From Pseudomonadota bacterium (GTDB lineage: Bacteria > Myxococcota > Myxococcia > Myxococcales > Myxococcaceae): 64,000 nt of DNA. The stretch is taken from positions 3,956-67,955 of the forward strand of contig JAFAAN010000051.1 in the NCBI GenBank assembly GCA_023426545.1, in the 5' to 3' direction. A program made the translations under genes and the position numbers. This document shows positions 52,875 through 61,805 of this stretch, piece by piece (the stretch's first letter is position 1; each line of letters starts with the position of its first letter). The notes below the pieces were generated by a model that saw only the letters and a program-made list of their open reading frames with translations, searched no databases and was not told the DNA's origin.

Positions 52875-53930
52875 ATGTCTTTCCGTCACAGCGGGATGTC
52901 CGTCGTCGCCATGTGCGCGGCCTTCACGGTCGGTGGTAGCGCGATGGCGAGCACCCTCAACCAGAACACGTCGTGGACCATTGACCAGCCGTCGACGTCG
53001 ACGAAGTATCGCGTGGTGGCTTACGGCGACTCCATCTACGCCGGCTACAACGGGACCGTCCTCTTCTGGAACGTGGCCCGCCGCGCGGCGCCGGTGGTGC
53101 ACGGCGAGGAGCTGGCGCGGAAGTGGAACGCGGACGTGGAGGTCATCCGCCGCACCAAGTCCGGCGCGAAGGCGGACGACATCTACAACAACAAGATTGT
53201 CTCCGAGCGCTCGTACATGCAGGCGGCCAACACCCGCGTCGTCATGTTCGAGATGTGTGGCAACGACTACCTCCAGGCGCGCAGCGCCTTCTCGGACCAG
53301 ACGGGCACCTGTAACTACAGCGGCCTGGAGAACGCCCTGACGACCTGCACCACGTACATGGAGCGGGCGATGCAGGCCATCAACCAGTACGCGCCCGCCA
53401 CCGCGACGAAGATCATCTCCAACATCTACTACCCGGGCTTCGATGCGGACAACGTGAACACCCGGTGCACGGACTCCGCCACGGGCCGGGTCGTGAACAA
53501 GCAAGACCGCTTCCTGCCGCTGCTGGCGCGCAGCAACTGGCGTGCGTGCAACCTGGCGGCTCGCTACGGCTTCAAGTGCGCGGACTCGTTCGCGGAGTAC
53601 ATGGCCGCGGATTATGACTCCAACGGCGATGGCCAGGTGGACTCCGCCGCCATCCGCTACATCCATGGTGAGTCCGAGGCGGCGTACGTCCAGCGCGTCT
53701 CCGTCACGCTGCGCTCCACGCTGCGCGACGCCAACACGCACTTCGCCAACTCGAGCACCAGCTACGACTACATCCAGTCCGACAACGTCCACCCGACCTA
53801 CACCGGTGGCACCCTCTCCAGCTCTGGCAGCGGCCCGCTGCCCTACACCGGCGAGAACCCGAACTGGAACAAGACGGGCCACGACCGCATGGGCTGGGAG
53901 AGCGCGAAGTTCAACCCCGCTCAGCCGTAG
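52875..53930 (+). CDS. Secreted SGNH/GDSL hydrolase
   Basis: This protein of 351 residues has a signal peptide (GMSVVAMCAAFTVGGSAMA, cleavage about residue 26). The SGNH block I is VVAYGDSIYAGYNG with the nucleophilic Ser (about residue 51). Gly/Asn blocks follow in MFEMCGNDYLQARSAF (about 119-134) and the catalytic Asp/His in SDNVHPTYTGG near 315. Several Cys pairs fit an extracellular protein. SGNH enzymes are esterases or lipases. The substrate is unknown. The ATG at 52875 has AAAGGAG upstream. It is divergent from the CLC gene, with the repeat array between them. Confidence 0.88.
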   Translation: MSFRHSGMSVVAMCAAFTVGGSAMASTLNQNTSWTIDQPSTSTKYRVVAYGDSIYAGYNGTVLFWNVARRAAPVVHGEELARKWNADVEVIRRTKSGAKADDIYNNKIVSERSYMQAANTRVVMFEMCGNDYLQARSAFSDQTGTCNYSGLENALTTCTTYMERAMQAINQYAPATATKIISNIYYPGFDADNVNTRCTDSATGRVVNKQDRFLPLLARSNWRACNLAARYGFKCADSFAEYMAADYDSNGDGQVDSAAIRYIHGESEAAYVQRVSVTLRSTLRDANTHFANSSTSYDYIQSDNVHPTYTGGTLSSSGSGPLPYTGENPNWNKTGHDRMGWESAKFNPAQP

Positions 53931-54030
53931 CGACGTCCGCGTCCACGCCACGGGCGTGAGCGCGGTGCACGGGCCTCCGGTTGCCTTCGGGAACCGGGGG
54001 CCTTGTCGTTTCCAGCGCACGGCGCGCACG

Positions 54031-54951
54031 TCACATCATGAAGCGCGCGCCGATCGACGCGAGGATGCCGACGTAATAGACGAGCCTGCAGAGCCACTCC
54101 GCCGCGCGCCGCACGCCGCGCGCCCAGGCTGGCAGAAGCCACGCAGCCAGGAGCGACACGCCCTCCGCGATGACGCGCCAGAAGCAGGCGAAGAGCAGCA
54201 GGAGCAATGAGATGGGCGCGTAGTACCGGCCGAACGAGCGCAGGTACGCGCCCAAGCCATACATCTGGTACTCCCCCAGCGCGCCTCCAAACGAGATGAC
54301 CTGGTACGAGTAGAAGAGGATGCCCGTGGGCACGAGCGGGAAGAGCACGAACTTCACCAGCAGGTGGTACCAGCGCCGGCGCCACAGGGCATGGCGCGCC
54401 TGGGCGTAGCGAACCAGCGTGTGGGCTTGCGCGGCGTCTGGTGCTCCGTGCCGGCCCAGCGCGTTCAGCAGGGGCACTGCGTCCTCCACCTCCAGCGCGT
54501 GGCTGAAGGCGCGGCCGGACCTCATCCGCAGCGCCAGGCCGGGGCCCGGGAGCGGCAGCCGCCAGGGGCGCACCGCGGCCACGGCCTCGAAGGGAACCTC
54601 CATCCGGGCGCCGCCGCGCAGGGTCAGGGTCCACTGGTGGGTGTCCACGTCCACGGTGGCCCGGCGGCTGCGGCGCAGCGCGGAGACGAACGCGAGCGGT
54701 AGCACGACTCGCAGCACCAGCCCGATGGCGATGGGCGCGGGCTGCTGCATCCGTTGGGTCCCTTCGAAGATGTCCATCCAGAGCTGCGCGGCGAAGTGGA
54801 GCAGGGCACCGAGCACGGCGAGCTGCGTCGCCACCGCGAGTCCTCGCAGCACGGGTGTCCAGGCGGTCACGACGAAGCGAGCGGGCTCGGGCGTGGTGGC
54901 GGGCGGTGGCATGCCGGGGGCGTTGGTGACGAGCATGGACGAAGAGCTCAT
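54031..54951 (-). CDS. Hypothetical multi-pass membrane protein
   Basis: This 306-residue protein matches no family I recognise. Two membrane helices lie at about residues 37-55 (LAVATQLAVLGALLHFAAQL) and 75-93 (IAIGLVLRVVLPLAFVSALR). A small soluble beta-rich domain follows (about 95-150, with VDVDTHQWTLTLRGGARMEV and VPFEAVAAVRPWRLPLPGPG, PH-like in pattern). Three further helices come in the last 110 residues. The gene is alone on the minus strand between the SGNH hydrolase and the divergent N-acyltransferase operon. The function is unknown. Confidence 0.65.
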   Translation of the reverse strand: MSSSSMLVTNAPGMPPPATTPEPARFVVTAWTPVLRGLAVATQLAVLGALLHFAAQLWMDIFEGTQRMQQPAPIAIGLVLRVVLPLAFVSALRRSRRATVDVDTHQWTLTLRGGARMEVPFEAVAAVRPWRLPLPGPGLALRMRSGRAFSHALEVEDAVPLLNALGRHGAPDAAQAHTLVRYAQARHALWRRRWYHLLVKFVLFPLVPTGILFYSYQVISFGGALGEYQMYGLGAYLRSFGRYYAPISLLLLLFACFWRVIAEGVSLLAAWLLPAWARGVRRAAEWLCRLVYYVGILASIGARFMM

Positions 54952-55031
54952 GGGGGTGAGCGGAGGCTGCTGTGTTTGCCTCGGGGGGAGTGGCTCCGTA
55001 GCATATGCAGCCTGGAGGTCTTCGCGCGAAC

Positions 55032-55685
55032 ATGAGGCCGCAGTCCCCTGTACCGGAGCGTCGCGTCGACAGCGACGGCGTCACGCACGTCACGCCCGCT
55101 CGCACGGGCAAGGGCCTGCGTGTGTGGCTCGTGGGCGGCGCGTGTGTCTTCACGCTTGCGTGCATTGGCTTGAGTGTCTGGTGGGGCTCGACGGACATCG
55201 AGGTGGAAGCGCCGCCACCGCTCGCGGAGGCACCGTCGCCGATTCATCCTCCGACGCCCGAGGCGCGTGCCCGCGCGCCTCGGCCACGGCCGCCTCCCGT
55301 CGTTGCCTCGGCACCGCGCCCTGCCGCCGCGCCCGAGCCCGAGCTGGCCACTGACACCGAAGTCGAGGAGCCCGCCATGGAATCCCAACCGACGGGCATC
55401 CAGCTCTACCGGCCCGGGACGAAGCCCATCAAGCGGGGCCTCGTGGTCCCCGACGACTTCGAGCTGCCGCCCGGGTACATGCGCCATTTCCAGTACACGG
55501 ACTCGGGTGAGCTCGTGGCGGCCGTGCTGATGTTCCATCCCGACCACCAGCCCACGGATGCGAACGGGCAGCCAGTTCCCATGCCTCCCGACCGGCTGGT
55601 GCCCGAGGAGCTGGCCCCGCCGGGAATGCCCATCCAACGGTTGGAGCTGCCCGAGGGCGCGGAGCACGCGGCGCCCTCTCCGTGA
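55032..55685 (+). CDS. Hypothetical single-pass membrane protein with Pro-rich linker
   Basis: This protein of 217 residues has a basic cytoplasmic start, one membrane helix (GLRVWLVGGACVFTLACIGL, about residues 28-47), a Pro/Ala-rich linker of about 70 residues, and a soluble C-terminal part with FELPPGYMRHFQYTDSGELV and MPPDRLVPEELAPPGMP. An ATG 27 bases upstream is also possible. It overlaps the following N-acyltransferase-like gene by four bases, so the two are made together. No family was recognised. It could be a partner or substrate-handling subunit of that enzyme. Confidence 0.6.
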   Translation: MRPQSPVPERRVDSDGVTHVTPARTGKGLRVWLVGGACVFTLACIGLSVWWGSTDIEVEAPPPLAEAPSPIHPPTPEARARAPRPRPPPVVASAPRPAAAPEPELATDTEVEEPAMESQPTGIQLYRPGTKPIKRGLVVPDDFELPPGYMRHFQYTDSGELVAAVLMFHPDHQPTDANGQPVPMPPDRLVPEELAPPGMPIQRLELPEGAEHAAPSP

Positions 55686-57310
55686 TTGAGAGACAGATGC
55701 ACGGGGGCCGCGGCTGGCACCTGGGAACGGCGCTGCTGGGGGTCGTGGGGACCACGGTCCTGTTCGCGCTGTTCGCCCGGCTGGAGGCGCGCTGGTTGGC
55801 GCTCGGCTGGGTGGCGATGGTGCCCTGGCTCGCGGCGCTGGACCGGGCCCGCTCGGCGCGCGAGGCGCTGGGCCTGGGCGTGCTGCTCAGCGTGACGTTC
55901 ACCGCGGCCGTCTTTCATTGGTTCCCGGGCGCGCTCCAGGCGTACTCCCGTGCGCCGACGTGGGTGGGCTGGGCGTTGTTCCTGCTGGTGGCGCCGGTGC
56001 TCCAGCTCCAGTTCCCCGCCGCCGCGCTGGCCCGATACGCGGCGCGGCGCCTGGCGCGGGAGGGGCAGGGGTGGTTGCCGCCGCTGGTGGGGACGCTCGC
56101 GTACGTGGGCGTGGAGGGAATCACGCCCAAGCTCTTCGCGGACACGCTGGGGCACGCGCTCTACGCCTCCGAGTGGCAGCGCCAGGGCGCGGATGTGGCG
56201 GGTGCGCCAGGGCTCACGCTGGTGTTGCTGCTGGGCAACGAGCTTGTGCTCGCCGCGGTGCGTGCCTGGAGGCGCCGTGGGGCGCGGCACGCGTGGCGGC
56301 CCGGGGTTGGGTTGGCCGTGCTGGTGCTCGGGCTGACGGGGTATGGAGCCTTACGGCATGCCCAGGTGCGCGCGGCGGTCCGGGCCGACGGTGGGCTGGT
56401 GGTGGGCGCCGTGCAGGCGAACATCACCCGCTATGAGAAGTTGAAGGCGGAGATGGGGGCTTACGAGGTCGTGCGGATGGTGCTCGACACGCACTACGCG
56501 ATGTCGGACGCGCTGCTGCGCGACGGGCCGCTGGACCTGCTGGTGTGGCCGGAGACGGTGTACCCCACGCCCTTCGGGACGCCTCGCAGCGAGACGGGCG
56601 CGACGCTGGACGCGGAGATTGCCGGCTATGTCACCGAGCGCGGCGTGCCGCTCGTGTTCGGCACCTACGACCTGGAGGACGAACGTGAGTTCAACGCCGC
56701 CATGTTCCTGGGCCCGTCGTCGCTTGGGGGCGCGGCCGAACGCGCCGCGTATCGCAAGACGATGCTCTTCCCGCTGACGGAGTGGGTGCCGGACCTCATC
56801 GATACCCCCACGTTTCGCGAGTGGCTGCCGTGGACGGGACGTTGGAAGCGCGGACCCGGGCCTCGCGCGGTGAGCTTCATGCTTCGAGACGGGCGCACGC
56901 TCCGGGTGGCGCCGCTCATCTGCTACGAGACCATCTTCCCCGAGTATGTCGCGCAGGGCGTGCGGCAGGGCGCGGAGCTGCTGCTCACGCTGTCCAATGA
57001 CTCGTGGTTCACCGGCACGCCCGCGCCCCGGCTGCACCTGATGCACGCCGCCTTCCGCAGCATCGAGACGCGGCGGCCCCAGGTCCGGGTGACGAACTCG
57101 GGCGTGTCCGCGCTCATCGATACGACGGGCGCGGTGGTGGCGGAGGTGGACGACAACCAGCGCGCCAGCCTCATCATGCGCGTGCCCGCCTCGGCCCCGT
57201 TGTCCACGCTCGCCCTGGCGTGGGGAGACTGGCTGAGCCCCCTGGCGCTGGTGTCGGCGGCGGCGCTGCTCGCCGGGCTGGGGTTGCCACGGCGCGCGGC
57301 CAGGCGTTGA
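55682..57310 (+). CDS. Apolipoprotein N-acyltransferase-like enzyme
   Basis: This 542-residue inner-membrane protein has the Lnt plan: about seven helices in the first 235 residues, then a nitrilase-type domain facing the periplasm, then a last helix. The catalytic triad is visible as Glu in LVWPETVYPTPFG (about residue 291), Lys in AYRKTMLFPLTEW (about 358) and Cys in APLICYETIFPEY (about 413). Lnt transfers the third acyl chain to the lipidated Cys of lipoproteins. The overlap with a small membrane protein gene hints at a second, specialised Lnt rather than the housekeeping copy, which cannot be settled from one window. It starts at a GTG overlapping the previous stop. An ATG at 55697 is an alternative. 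Confidence 0.88.
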   Translation: MIERQMHGGRGWHLGTALLGVVGTTVLFALFARLEARWLALGWVAMVPWLAALDRARSAREALGLGVLLSVTFTAAVFHWFPGALQAYSRAPTWVGWALFLLVAPVLQLQFPAAALARYAARRLAREGQGWLPPLVGTLAYVGVEGITPKLFADTLGHALYASEWQRQGADVAGAPGLTLVLLLGNELVLAAVRAWRRRGARHAWRPGVGLAVLVLGLTGYGALRHAQVRAAVRADGGLVVGAVQANITRYEKLKAEMGAYEVVRMVLDTHYAMSDALLRDGPLDLLVWPETVYPTPFGTPRSETGATLDAEIAGYVTERGVPLVFGTYDLEDEREFNAAMFLGPSSLGGAAERAAYRKTMLFPLTEWVPDLIDTPTFREWLPWTGRWKRGPGPRAVSFMLRDGRTLRVAPLICYETIFPEYVAQGVRQGAELLLTLSNDSWFTGTPAPRLHLMHAAFRSIETRRPQVRVTNSGVSALIDTTGAVVAEVDDNQRASLIMRVPASAPLSTLALAWGDWLSPLALVSAAALLAGLGLPRRAARR

Positions 57311-57402
57311 TGCACGGGCCCTGTGTGGCGGCGCCAGGGCGGACGGTGGTCCCACCTCGCGGCGTGCCACCTGAGTCCGCCGCGATGAACGCGCGAGCCC
57401 CG

Positions 57403-58926
57403 CTACAGCCGCCCCGCCTTGAGCTCCGCCACGATGTGGGCGCTGGCGCGCACGGCGAGCGCCATCATCGTCAACGTGGGGTTCTGCGGGCCCTGTGAGG
57501 GGAAGCAGGCGCCGTCGTTGATGAAGAGGTTGGGGACGTCCCAGCTCTGGTTGTGGGGATTGAGCACCGACGTCTTCGGGTCCGTGCCCATCCGCGCGGT
57601 GCCCACCTCGTGGATGGCCATGCCCGGCGTGGACAGGGTGTTGTTCACCTTCTCCACGGTGAAGCCGGCCGCCTCCATCATCTCCTGGCAGGCCGCCACC
57701 GCGTCCTCGGCCATGTTCAGCTCGTTGGCTGAGTGCCGGCATTCAATGTGCGCCGCGGGGATGCCCCAGCGGTCCTTCACCGTCGGGCTGAGCGTCACCC
57801 GGTTCTCCGGGCGCGGCACCATCTCGCCAAAGGGCACGAAGTGGCAGCTGTCGCCAAAGGTGAACACCTGCACGCCGTAGCCGCGCGCGAAGCCCTGCTC
57901 CCGCGTGGTGACGTTGCGGAACTGCGGGATGTACGCCCAGCTGTGCTCGGTCCGCTGCGCTTCCGGAGGCAGGTTCATCTTCGCCTCGATGCCCAGCAGG
58001 TACGTGTGGTCCATCAGGTTGCGGCCCAGCTGCCCCGAGGAGTTCGCCAGCCCGTCCGGGAACGCGCTGCCGCGCGAGTGCAGCAGCAGGCGGGTGGACT
58101 CAATCGCCCCCGCCGCCAGCACCACCACCCGCGCGTGCGCTTCGTAGGACTTGCCCGACTTCGCGTCGAGGTAGTGCACGCCCGTGGCGCGGCCCGTGGC
58201 CGCGTCGTACAGCACCTGGTCCACCACCGCGTTCGTGCGCAGCGTGAGGCGGCCCGTCTTCAGCGCGGCAGGCATTGTCACCGGCGCTCCCGCTGTGCGA
58301 CGGACGATGACGTGGCGGTCCGGCCAGCGGCGCTCCACGTGCTCCTTCAGCCGCTGCTCCGCGGGCGTCATGGCGATGGCACCGGCGAAGACGGAGTCGG
58401 GCAGCATGTCCAGCCCGTCCGCGTTGCCGTGGATGCCCATCCACCGCTCCACCGTCTCGTAGTGCGGCGCCAGCTCCGCCAGCGTCAGCGGCCAGTCCGG
58501 CCCCTGGCCATCCTGTGAGCCTGCTTTGAAGTTGAAGTCCGACAACCGGTAGAACTGGCGCCCGTGCGCCTTCACCGACGTGCGCCCGCCCACCTGCCGC
58601 GCGCGAATCCACGTGAAGGGCTGGTCCTCCGGCGTGGTGTAGGGGTTGTCGACGTCGTCGACGAAGGCGTGCGGGTGGAAGGGCCACGCGAAGGTAGTGC
58701 TCTGCACGGCCTGGCGCTGCTTGCGCCTGGCGTCCGTCTCCGCCAGGTAGCCGAAGGACTGGCGCAGACGGTGAAGCAGCCACAGCGCGCGGTCCGCGCC
58801 GCTGTCCCGCCCCGCTTCGAGCACCAGCACGCGCAAGCCCGCTTCCGTCAGCTGCTTGGCCGTCCAGCCACCACAAGCGCCCCCGCCCACCACCACCACG
58901 TCGAACGTCTTACCGGATGTGCCCAC
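57403..58926 (-). CDS. GMC-family FAD oxidoreductase
   Basis: This protein of 507 residues has an FAD-binding Rossmann motif at its N-terminus (FDVVVVGGGACGGWTAKQLT, about residues 8-27), an acidic strand end in LRVLVLEAGRDSG, VVLAAGAIESTRLLLHSRGS (GMC signature 2-like, about 275-294), and the C-terminal block PQNPTLTMMALAVRASAHIV with HEVGTARMGTDP before it, where the catalytic His is expected. Members oxidise alcohols, sugars or sterols. The GTG at 58926 was chosen for the AGGAG five bases upstream. The frame is open 51 codons further but without a binding site and into the divergent gene's leader. No cytochrome or gluconate-dehydrogenase gamma subunit gene is adjacent. Confidence 0.9.
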   Translation of the reverse strand: MGTSGKTFDVVVVGGGACGGWTAKQLTEAGLRVLVLEAGRDSGADRALWLLHRLRQSFGYLAETDARRKQRQAVQSTTFAWPFHPHAFVDDVDNPYTTPEDQPFTWIRARQVGGRTSVKAHGRQFYRLSDFNFKAGSQDGQGPDWPLTLAELAPHYETVERWMGIHGNADGLDMLPDSVFAGAIAMTPAEQRLKEHVERRWPDRHVIVRRTAGAPVTMPAALKTGRLTLRTNAVVDQVLYDAATGRATGVHYLDAKSGKSYEAHARVVVLAAGAIESTRLLLHSRGSAFPDGLANSSGQLGRNLMDHTYLLGIEAKMNLPPEAQRTEHSWAYIPQFRNVTTREQGFARGYGVQVFTFGDSCHFVPFGEMVPRPENRVTLSPTVKDRWGIPAAHIECRHSANELNMAEDAVAACQEMMEAAGFTVEKVNNTLSTPGMAIHEVGTARMGTDPKTSVLNPHNQSWDVPNLFINDGACFPSQGPQNPTLTMMALAVRASAHIVAELKAGRL

Positions 58927-59077
58927 AGCTCTCCTGGCGCCGCAGTGCCGTCTTCGCTGGCACTGTGAGTTGTCGACCCCGAGTGTAAGCTGCGCGGTAC
59001 ATGGCGGAGCAACGTGGGTCCCGTCTGCACGCCTGGGGTTCAAACACCCCAGCGCTGCTCCAGGAGGTTCAACGGAC

Positions 59078-59944
59078 ATGAGGTGGCGGTGGCTGCTGGG
59101 TGGAGCGCTCGCGCTGGGGCTCCTCGCCGCGCTGGCGGTGTTCGGCCGGGCGCTGCGCCATTCAGAGGCCTACTTCCACTATCCGCGCCCGCGGGCCGAG
59201 CGGCCCGCCGACTTCGCGGAGGCGAAGGACGTGTCCCTGCGGACGGAGGATGGGCTGACGCTCCGCGGTTGGTACGTGCCCTCCCGGAACCGGGCCGCCG
59301 TGGTGATGGCGCACGGGCTGTCCCAGACGCGCGCGGACCTGCTGCCCGAGGCACGCGTCCTGCGGGACGCGGGCTATGGCGTGCTGCTCTTCGACCTGCG
59401 CGCCCACGGCGAGAGCGAGGGCGAGTTCTCCACCTGGGGAGACCTGGAGCGCAGGGACGTGCGCGCCGCGCTGGCCTTCGTCCGCGCCCAGCCGGACGTG
59501 GACCCGGAGCGGGTGGGCGCGCTCGGCTTCTCCATTGGCTCGGCCGCCGTGGCCGAGGTGGCGGCGCAGGACGCGAGCGTGCGCGCGGTGGTGCTGCTGT
59601 CCCCGTTCAACACGCTGTGGCTGGCCGCCGCGTATGACTTCCGCCGCTTCGGCTTCGTGTCGCAGTCCGGGGCGCTGGTGCCCTTCTGGCGGCGCGGCAT
59701 CGCCCTGGAAGAGGTGCGCACCATCGACGCGGTGGAGCGCATCCGCCTCCGGCCGCTGCTCATCGTCATGGGGACGGAGGAGTCCGGACAGCCGCTGGCC
59801 GACGAGCTCTTCGCCCAGGTGCGCGAGTACGCCCAGACGTGGCGCATCCAGGGCGCCGGCCACGGGAACTTCAGCGCCACCGAGCCGGAGGCGTACCCCC
59901 GGCGGCTGAAGGACTTCCTGGACGCCGCGCTGCTGCCGCGCTGA
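59078..59944 (+). CDS. Membrane-anchored alpha/beta hydrolase
   Basis: This protein of 288 residues starts with an uncleaved helix or signal (WRWLLGGALALGLLAALAVF). The hydrolase fold shows the oxyanion region VVMAHGLSQTRADLLPEARV, the strand GVLLFDLRAHGESEGEFSTW, the nucleophile elbow GALGFSIGSAAVAEVAAQ (Ser about residue 152), an acid-bearing strand LIVMGTEESGQPL, and the catalytic His in IQGAGHGNFS. It resembles the YfhR/BEM46-like peptidase or esterase group. AGGAGG stands about ten bases before the ATG. It is convergent with the retron reverse transcriptase, with three bases between the stops. Confidence 0.85.
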   Translation: MRWRWLLGGALALGLLAALAVFGRALRHSEAYFHYPRPRAERPADFAEAKDVSLRTEDGLTLRGWYVPSRNRAAVVMAHGLSQTRADLLPEARVLRDAGYGVLLFDLRAHGESEGEFSTWGDLERRDVRAALAFVRAQPDVDPERVGALGFSIGSAAVAEVAAQDASVRAVVLLSPFNTLWLAAAYDFRRFGFVSQSGALVPFWRRGIALEEVRTIDAVERIRLRPLLIVMGTEESGQPLADELFAQVREYAQTWRIQGAGHGNFSATEPEAYPRRLKDFLDAALLPR

Positions 59945-59947
59945 GCG

Positions 59948-61402
59948 TCACTCCGCCCGGGGCGCCCCGGCCGCGGGCTCCAGCGCCGCGAGCTGCGCCA
60001 GGAAGGCGCGGCCCTTCGCGGGGTCCGTCATGTGGATGAAGGCGGCCATGCCCTTGAGCTGCTCCAGCGACTCGCCTTCACGGCCGGGCTTGCCCTGCTT
60101 CCGGTTGTGGATGGCGGCGCGCAGCCGGCGCACCACGTCGCGCGGGACGCGGGCGGCGGGCGCGCCTTCTCCCGCCGCGTTCACCACCAGCCCCGTCACC
60201 CGCTGCCGCGTGCCCTTGCGCGCCACGCGCGTCTTGTCCGGGTGAACGCGGAAGCCCTCCGCCTCCACCACGCCCTGCACGCGCGACAGCAGCACCGCCA
60301 CCGGGGGGCGCTGCGTCCGCCGCGCCTTGGGCTGCTTCGCCTTCGTCCAGGAGAAGGTCAGGTCGTCCGCGTAGCGCGTGTACGTGAAGCCCAGCCGCTT
60401 CGCGAGCGCGGACAGCCGCTTGTCCAGTCGCAGGCAGAGCGCGTTGGTGAGGCCCGGCGAGGTGGGCGCGCCCTGGGGCAGCGCGCGCGGGCCGCTGGCC
60501 ACGTGCAGCAGCTTGCCCCGGAACTGCACCGCCTCGCGCGGCGCCTCGGTGGCCAGCAGCGACAGGAGGGTGGCCGTCCCCTCCGGCAGGCCGCCCTTGC
60601 GCAGCAGCCCCTTCACCCGCCGCCACGTCACGGAGGGGAAGAAGTCCTTGAGGTCCACCTTCACCACCACGTCCGCGCCCCGGTGCGCCAGCGCGTTGGT
60701 GAGGATGGAGCGCCCCGCCACGAAGCCGTGCGCCGCGCCGTGCACCGGCAGCCGCTCCACGACGTTGGACAGCACCCAGCGCTGCGCTGCCTTCAGCTCC
60801 GGCTTGGGCGATGTAATCGTGCGCTTGCCGCCGTCCCGCTTCGGAATCGTCCAGCTCACGTAGTGGGTGGCCGTGTCCACCTCGCGGTGGAAGGCGAACC
60901 AGCGCAGCTTGGACACGCTCAGCCCCAGCGCCTTCGCCAGCGCGTCCGCAGAGTCCAGCTCCGTCAGGCCGTTGGCCCGGGCGCGCTCCTCGCGGTGGGG
61001 CACGTCGAACGCGTCGGCCGGGCGGTCCTCCGCCCAGTACACGCCCGCGCCCAGGTGCCCCACGTGCGTGGCCTGCCACGCCTCATACGCCTGGCGCTTC
61101 AGCGCGCGGCGCTCGGTGGCCTCGGCCTTCTTCTTCTCCTTCCAGGCCTTCTTCTCCTTCTCGGAGGCGCTGGAGAAGTCGAGGTCCTCCACCGCGAGGC
61201 CCTTGGAGACGAGCTGCGCCTGCACCCATTCGTCGGCGCCGCCCGCTTCGTCGATGGCCTTCGCGCGGACGCGCAGCGCCTCGTGCGCGAGGCGGCGGGC
61301 CTCGCGCTTCGCGGCCGCGTCCGGTGCCTTGGCGGTGGGCTCGGGCGCGGGCATGGCCTGCGGCGGAGCTGCGGGGACGAAGGAGTCCAGCCTGGCGGTC
61401 AT
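59948..61402 (-). CDS. Retron reverse transcriptase, Mx162-like
   Basis: This 484-residue enzyme synthesises the msDNA of a retron. About 170 N-terminal residues are Lys/Ala-rich and helical. The reverse transcriptase core follows: TIPKRDGGKRTITSPKPELK (about 185-204), the retron-specific GFVAGRSILTNALAH with the NAxxH element (about 226-240), VVKVDLKDFFPSVTW with the first catalytic Asp, ALPQGAPTSPGLTNALCLRL, and the active site YTRYADDLTFSW (about 341-352). The other retron mark is RQRVTGLVVN. Length and text agree closely with the M. xanthus Mx162 enzyme as I remember it. The coding start lies 43 bases after the a1 end of the msr-msd RNA described separately. In other retrons the msDNA-RT complex guards against phage together with an effector; none is evident next door. 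Confidence 0.96.
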   Translation of the reverse strand: MTARLDSFVPAAPPQAMPAPEPTAKAPDAAAKREARRLAHEALRVRAKAIDEAGGADEWVQAQLVSKGLAVEDLDFSSASEKEKKAWKEKKKAEATERRALKRQAYEAWQATHVGHLGAGVYWAEDRPADAFDVPHREERARANGLTELDSADALAKALGLSVSKLRWFAFHREVDTATHYVSWTIPKRDGGKRTITSPKPELKAAQRWVLSNVVERLPVHGAAHGFVAGRSILTNALAHRGADVVVKVDLKDFFPSVTWRRVKGLLRKGGLPEGTATLLSLLATEAPREAVQFRGKLLHVASGPRALPQGAPTSPGLTNALCLRLDKRLSALAKRLGFTYTRYADDLTFSWTKAKQPKARRTQRPPVAVLLSRVQGVVEAEGFRVHPDKTRVARKGTRQRVTGLVVNAAGEGAPAARVPRDVVRRLRAAIHNRKQGKPGREGESLEQLKGMAAFIHMTDPAKGRAFLAQLAALEPAAGAPRAE

Positions 61403-61444
61403 GTCAGCACCTTGGATGGGCGCGGCGATGGATGACGGAACATG

Positions 61445-61725
61445 GCGCGAGCAGTCGAGGGAGGTCGGGAAGGCACCACCATCTCACCTGGGGCACGGTA
61501 GCCTCACCGGCTCTCCCCTCCTAGCCGCTACGGCCGGGGTGGGTAAACGGCGGTCGCGTCGTTGGCTCCGCTACCCGCCCTGGCCGTAGCGGCTAGGAGG
61601 GAGAGAGCCAAGAACAGGCTACCTTGCGGAGAGTGTCCTGCATTCCAACCAGAGCGGCGCAACGCCGCTCCCGCGCTCGAGGCGCTCAGGCTGATGCACT
61701 CCGGACCTCTCTCGGCTGCTCGCGC
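61445..61725 (-). ncRNA. Retron msr-msd RNA with a1/a2 repeats
   Basis: On the minus strand directly upstream of the reverse transcriptase are all parts of a retron template. The a2 (61700-61725) and a1 (61445-61470) ends are inverted repeats of 26 bases with three mismatches, two of them G-U-compatible. After a2 comes an AGC-containing stretch suitable for the branched guanosine. Next is an msr hairpin of perfect eight-base arms (61652-61670), then a very long imperfect hairpin for msd: GGTAGCCT (61497-61504) with AGGCTACC (61616-61623), continuing inward as 61509-61545 with 61572-61609. The size fits an msDNA of roughly 160 bases. Exact ends of the RNA and DNA cannot be fixed by eye. Confidence 0.85.
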
Positions 61726-61805
61726 GTGAAGCGCATGTCGTCGTCTCTTCGCCGCACCTGTCCCGCCGGCCGCGCTTCCGTCGGCCGGGCCTTGGATTGA
61801 GGGGT

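Noticed and set aside
61497..61623. GGTAGCCT/AGGCTACC first taken as the retron a1/a2 repeats
   Set aside because: They lie inside the msd stem and would leave no room for msr; a much longer 26-base inverted repeat outside (61445-61470 with 61700-61725) fits a1/a2 better.
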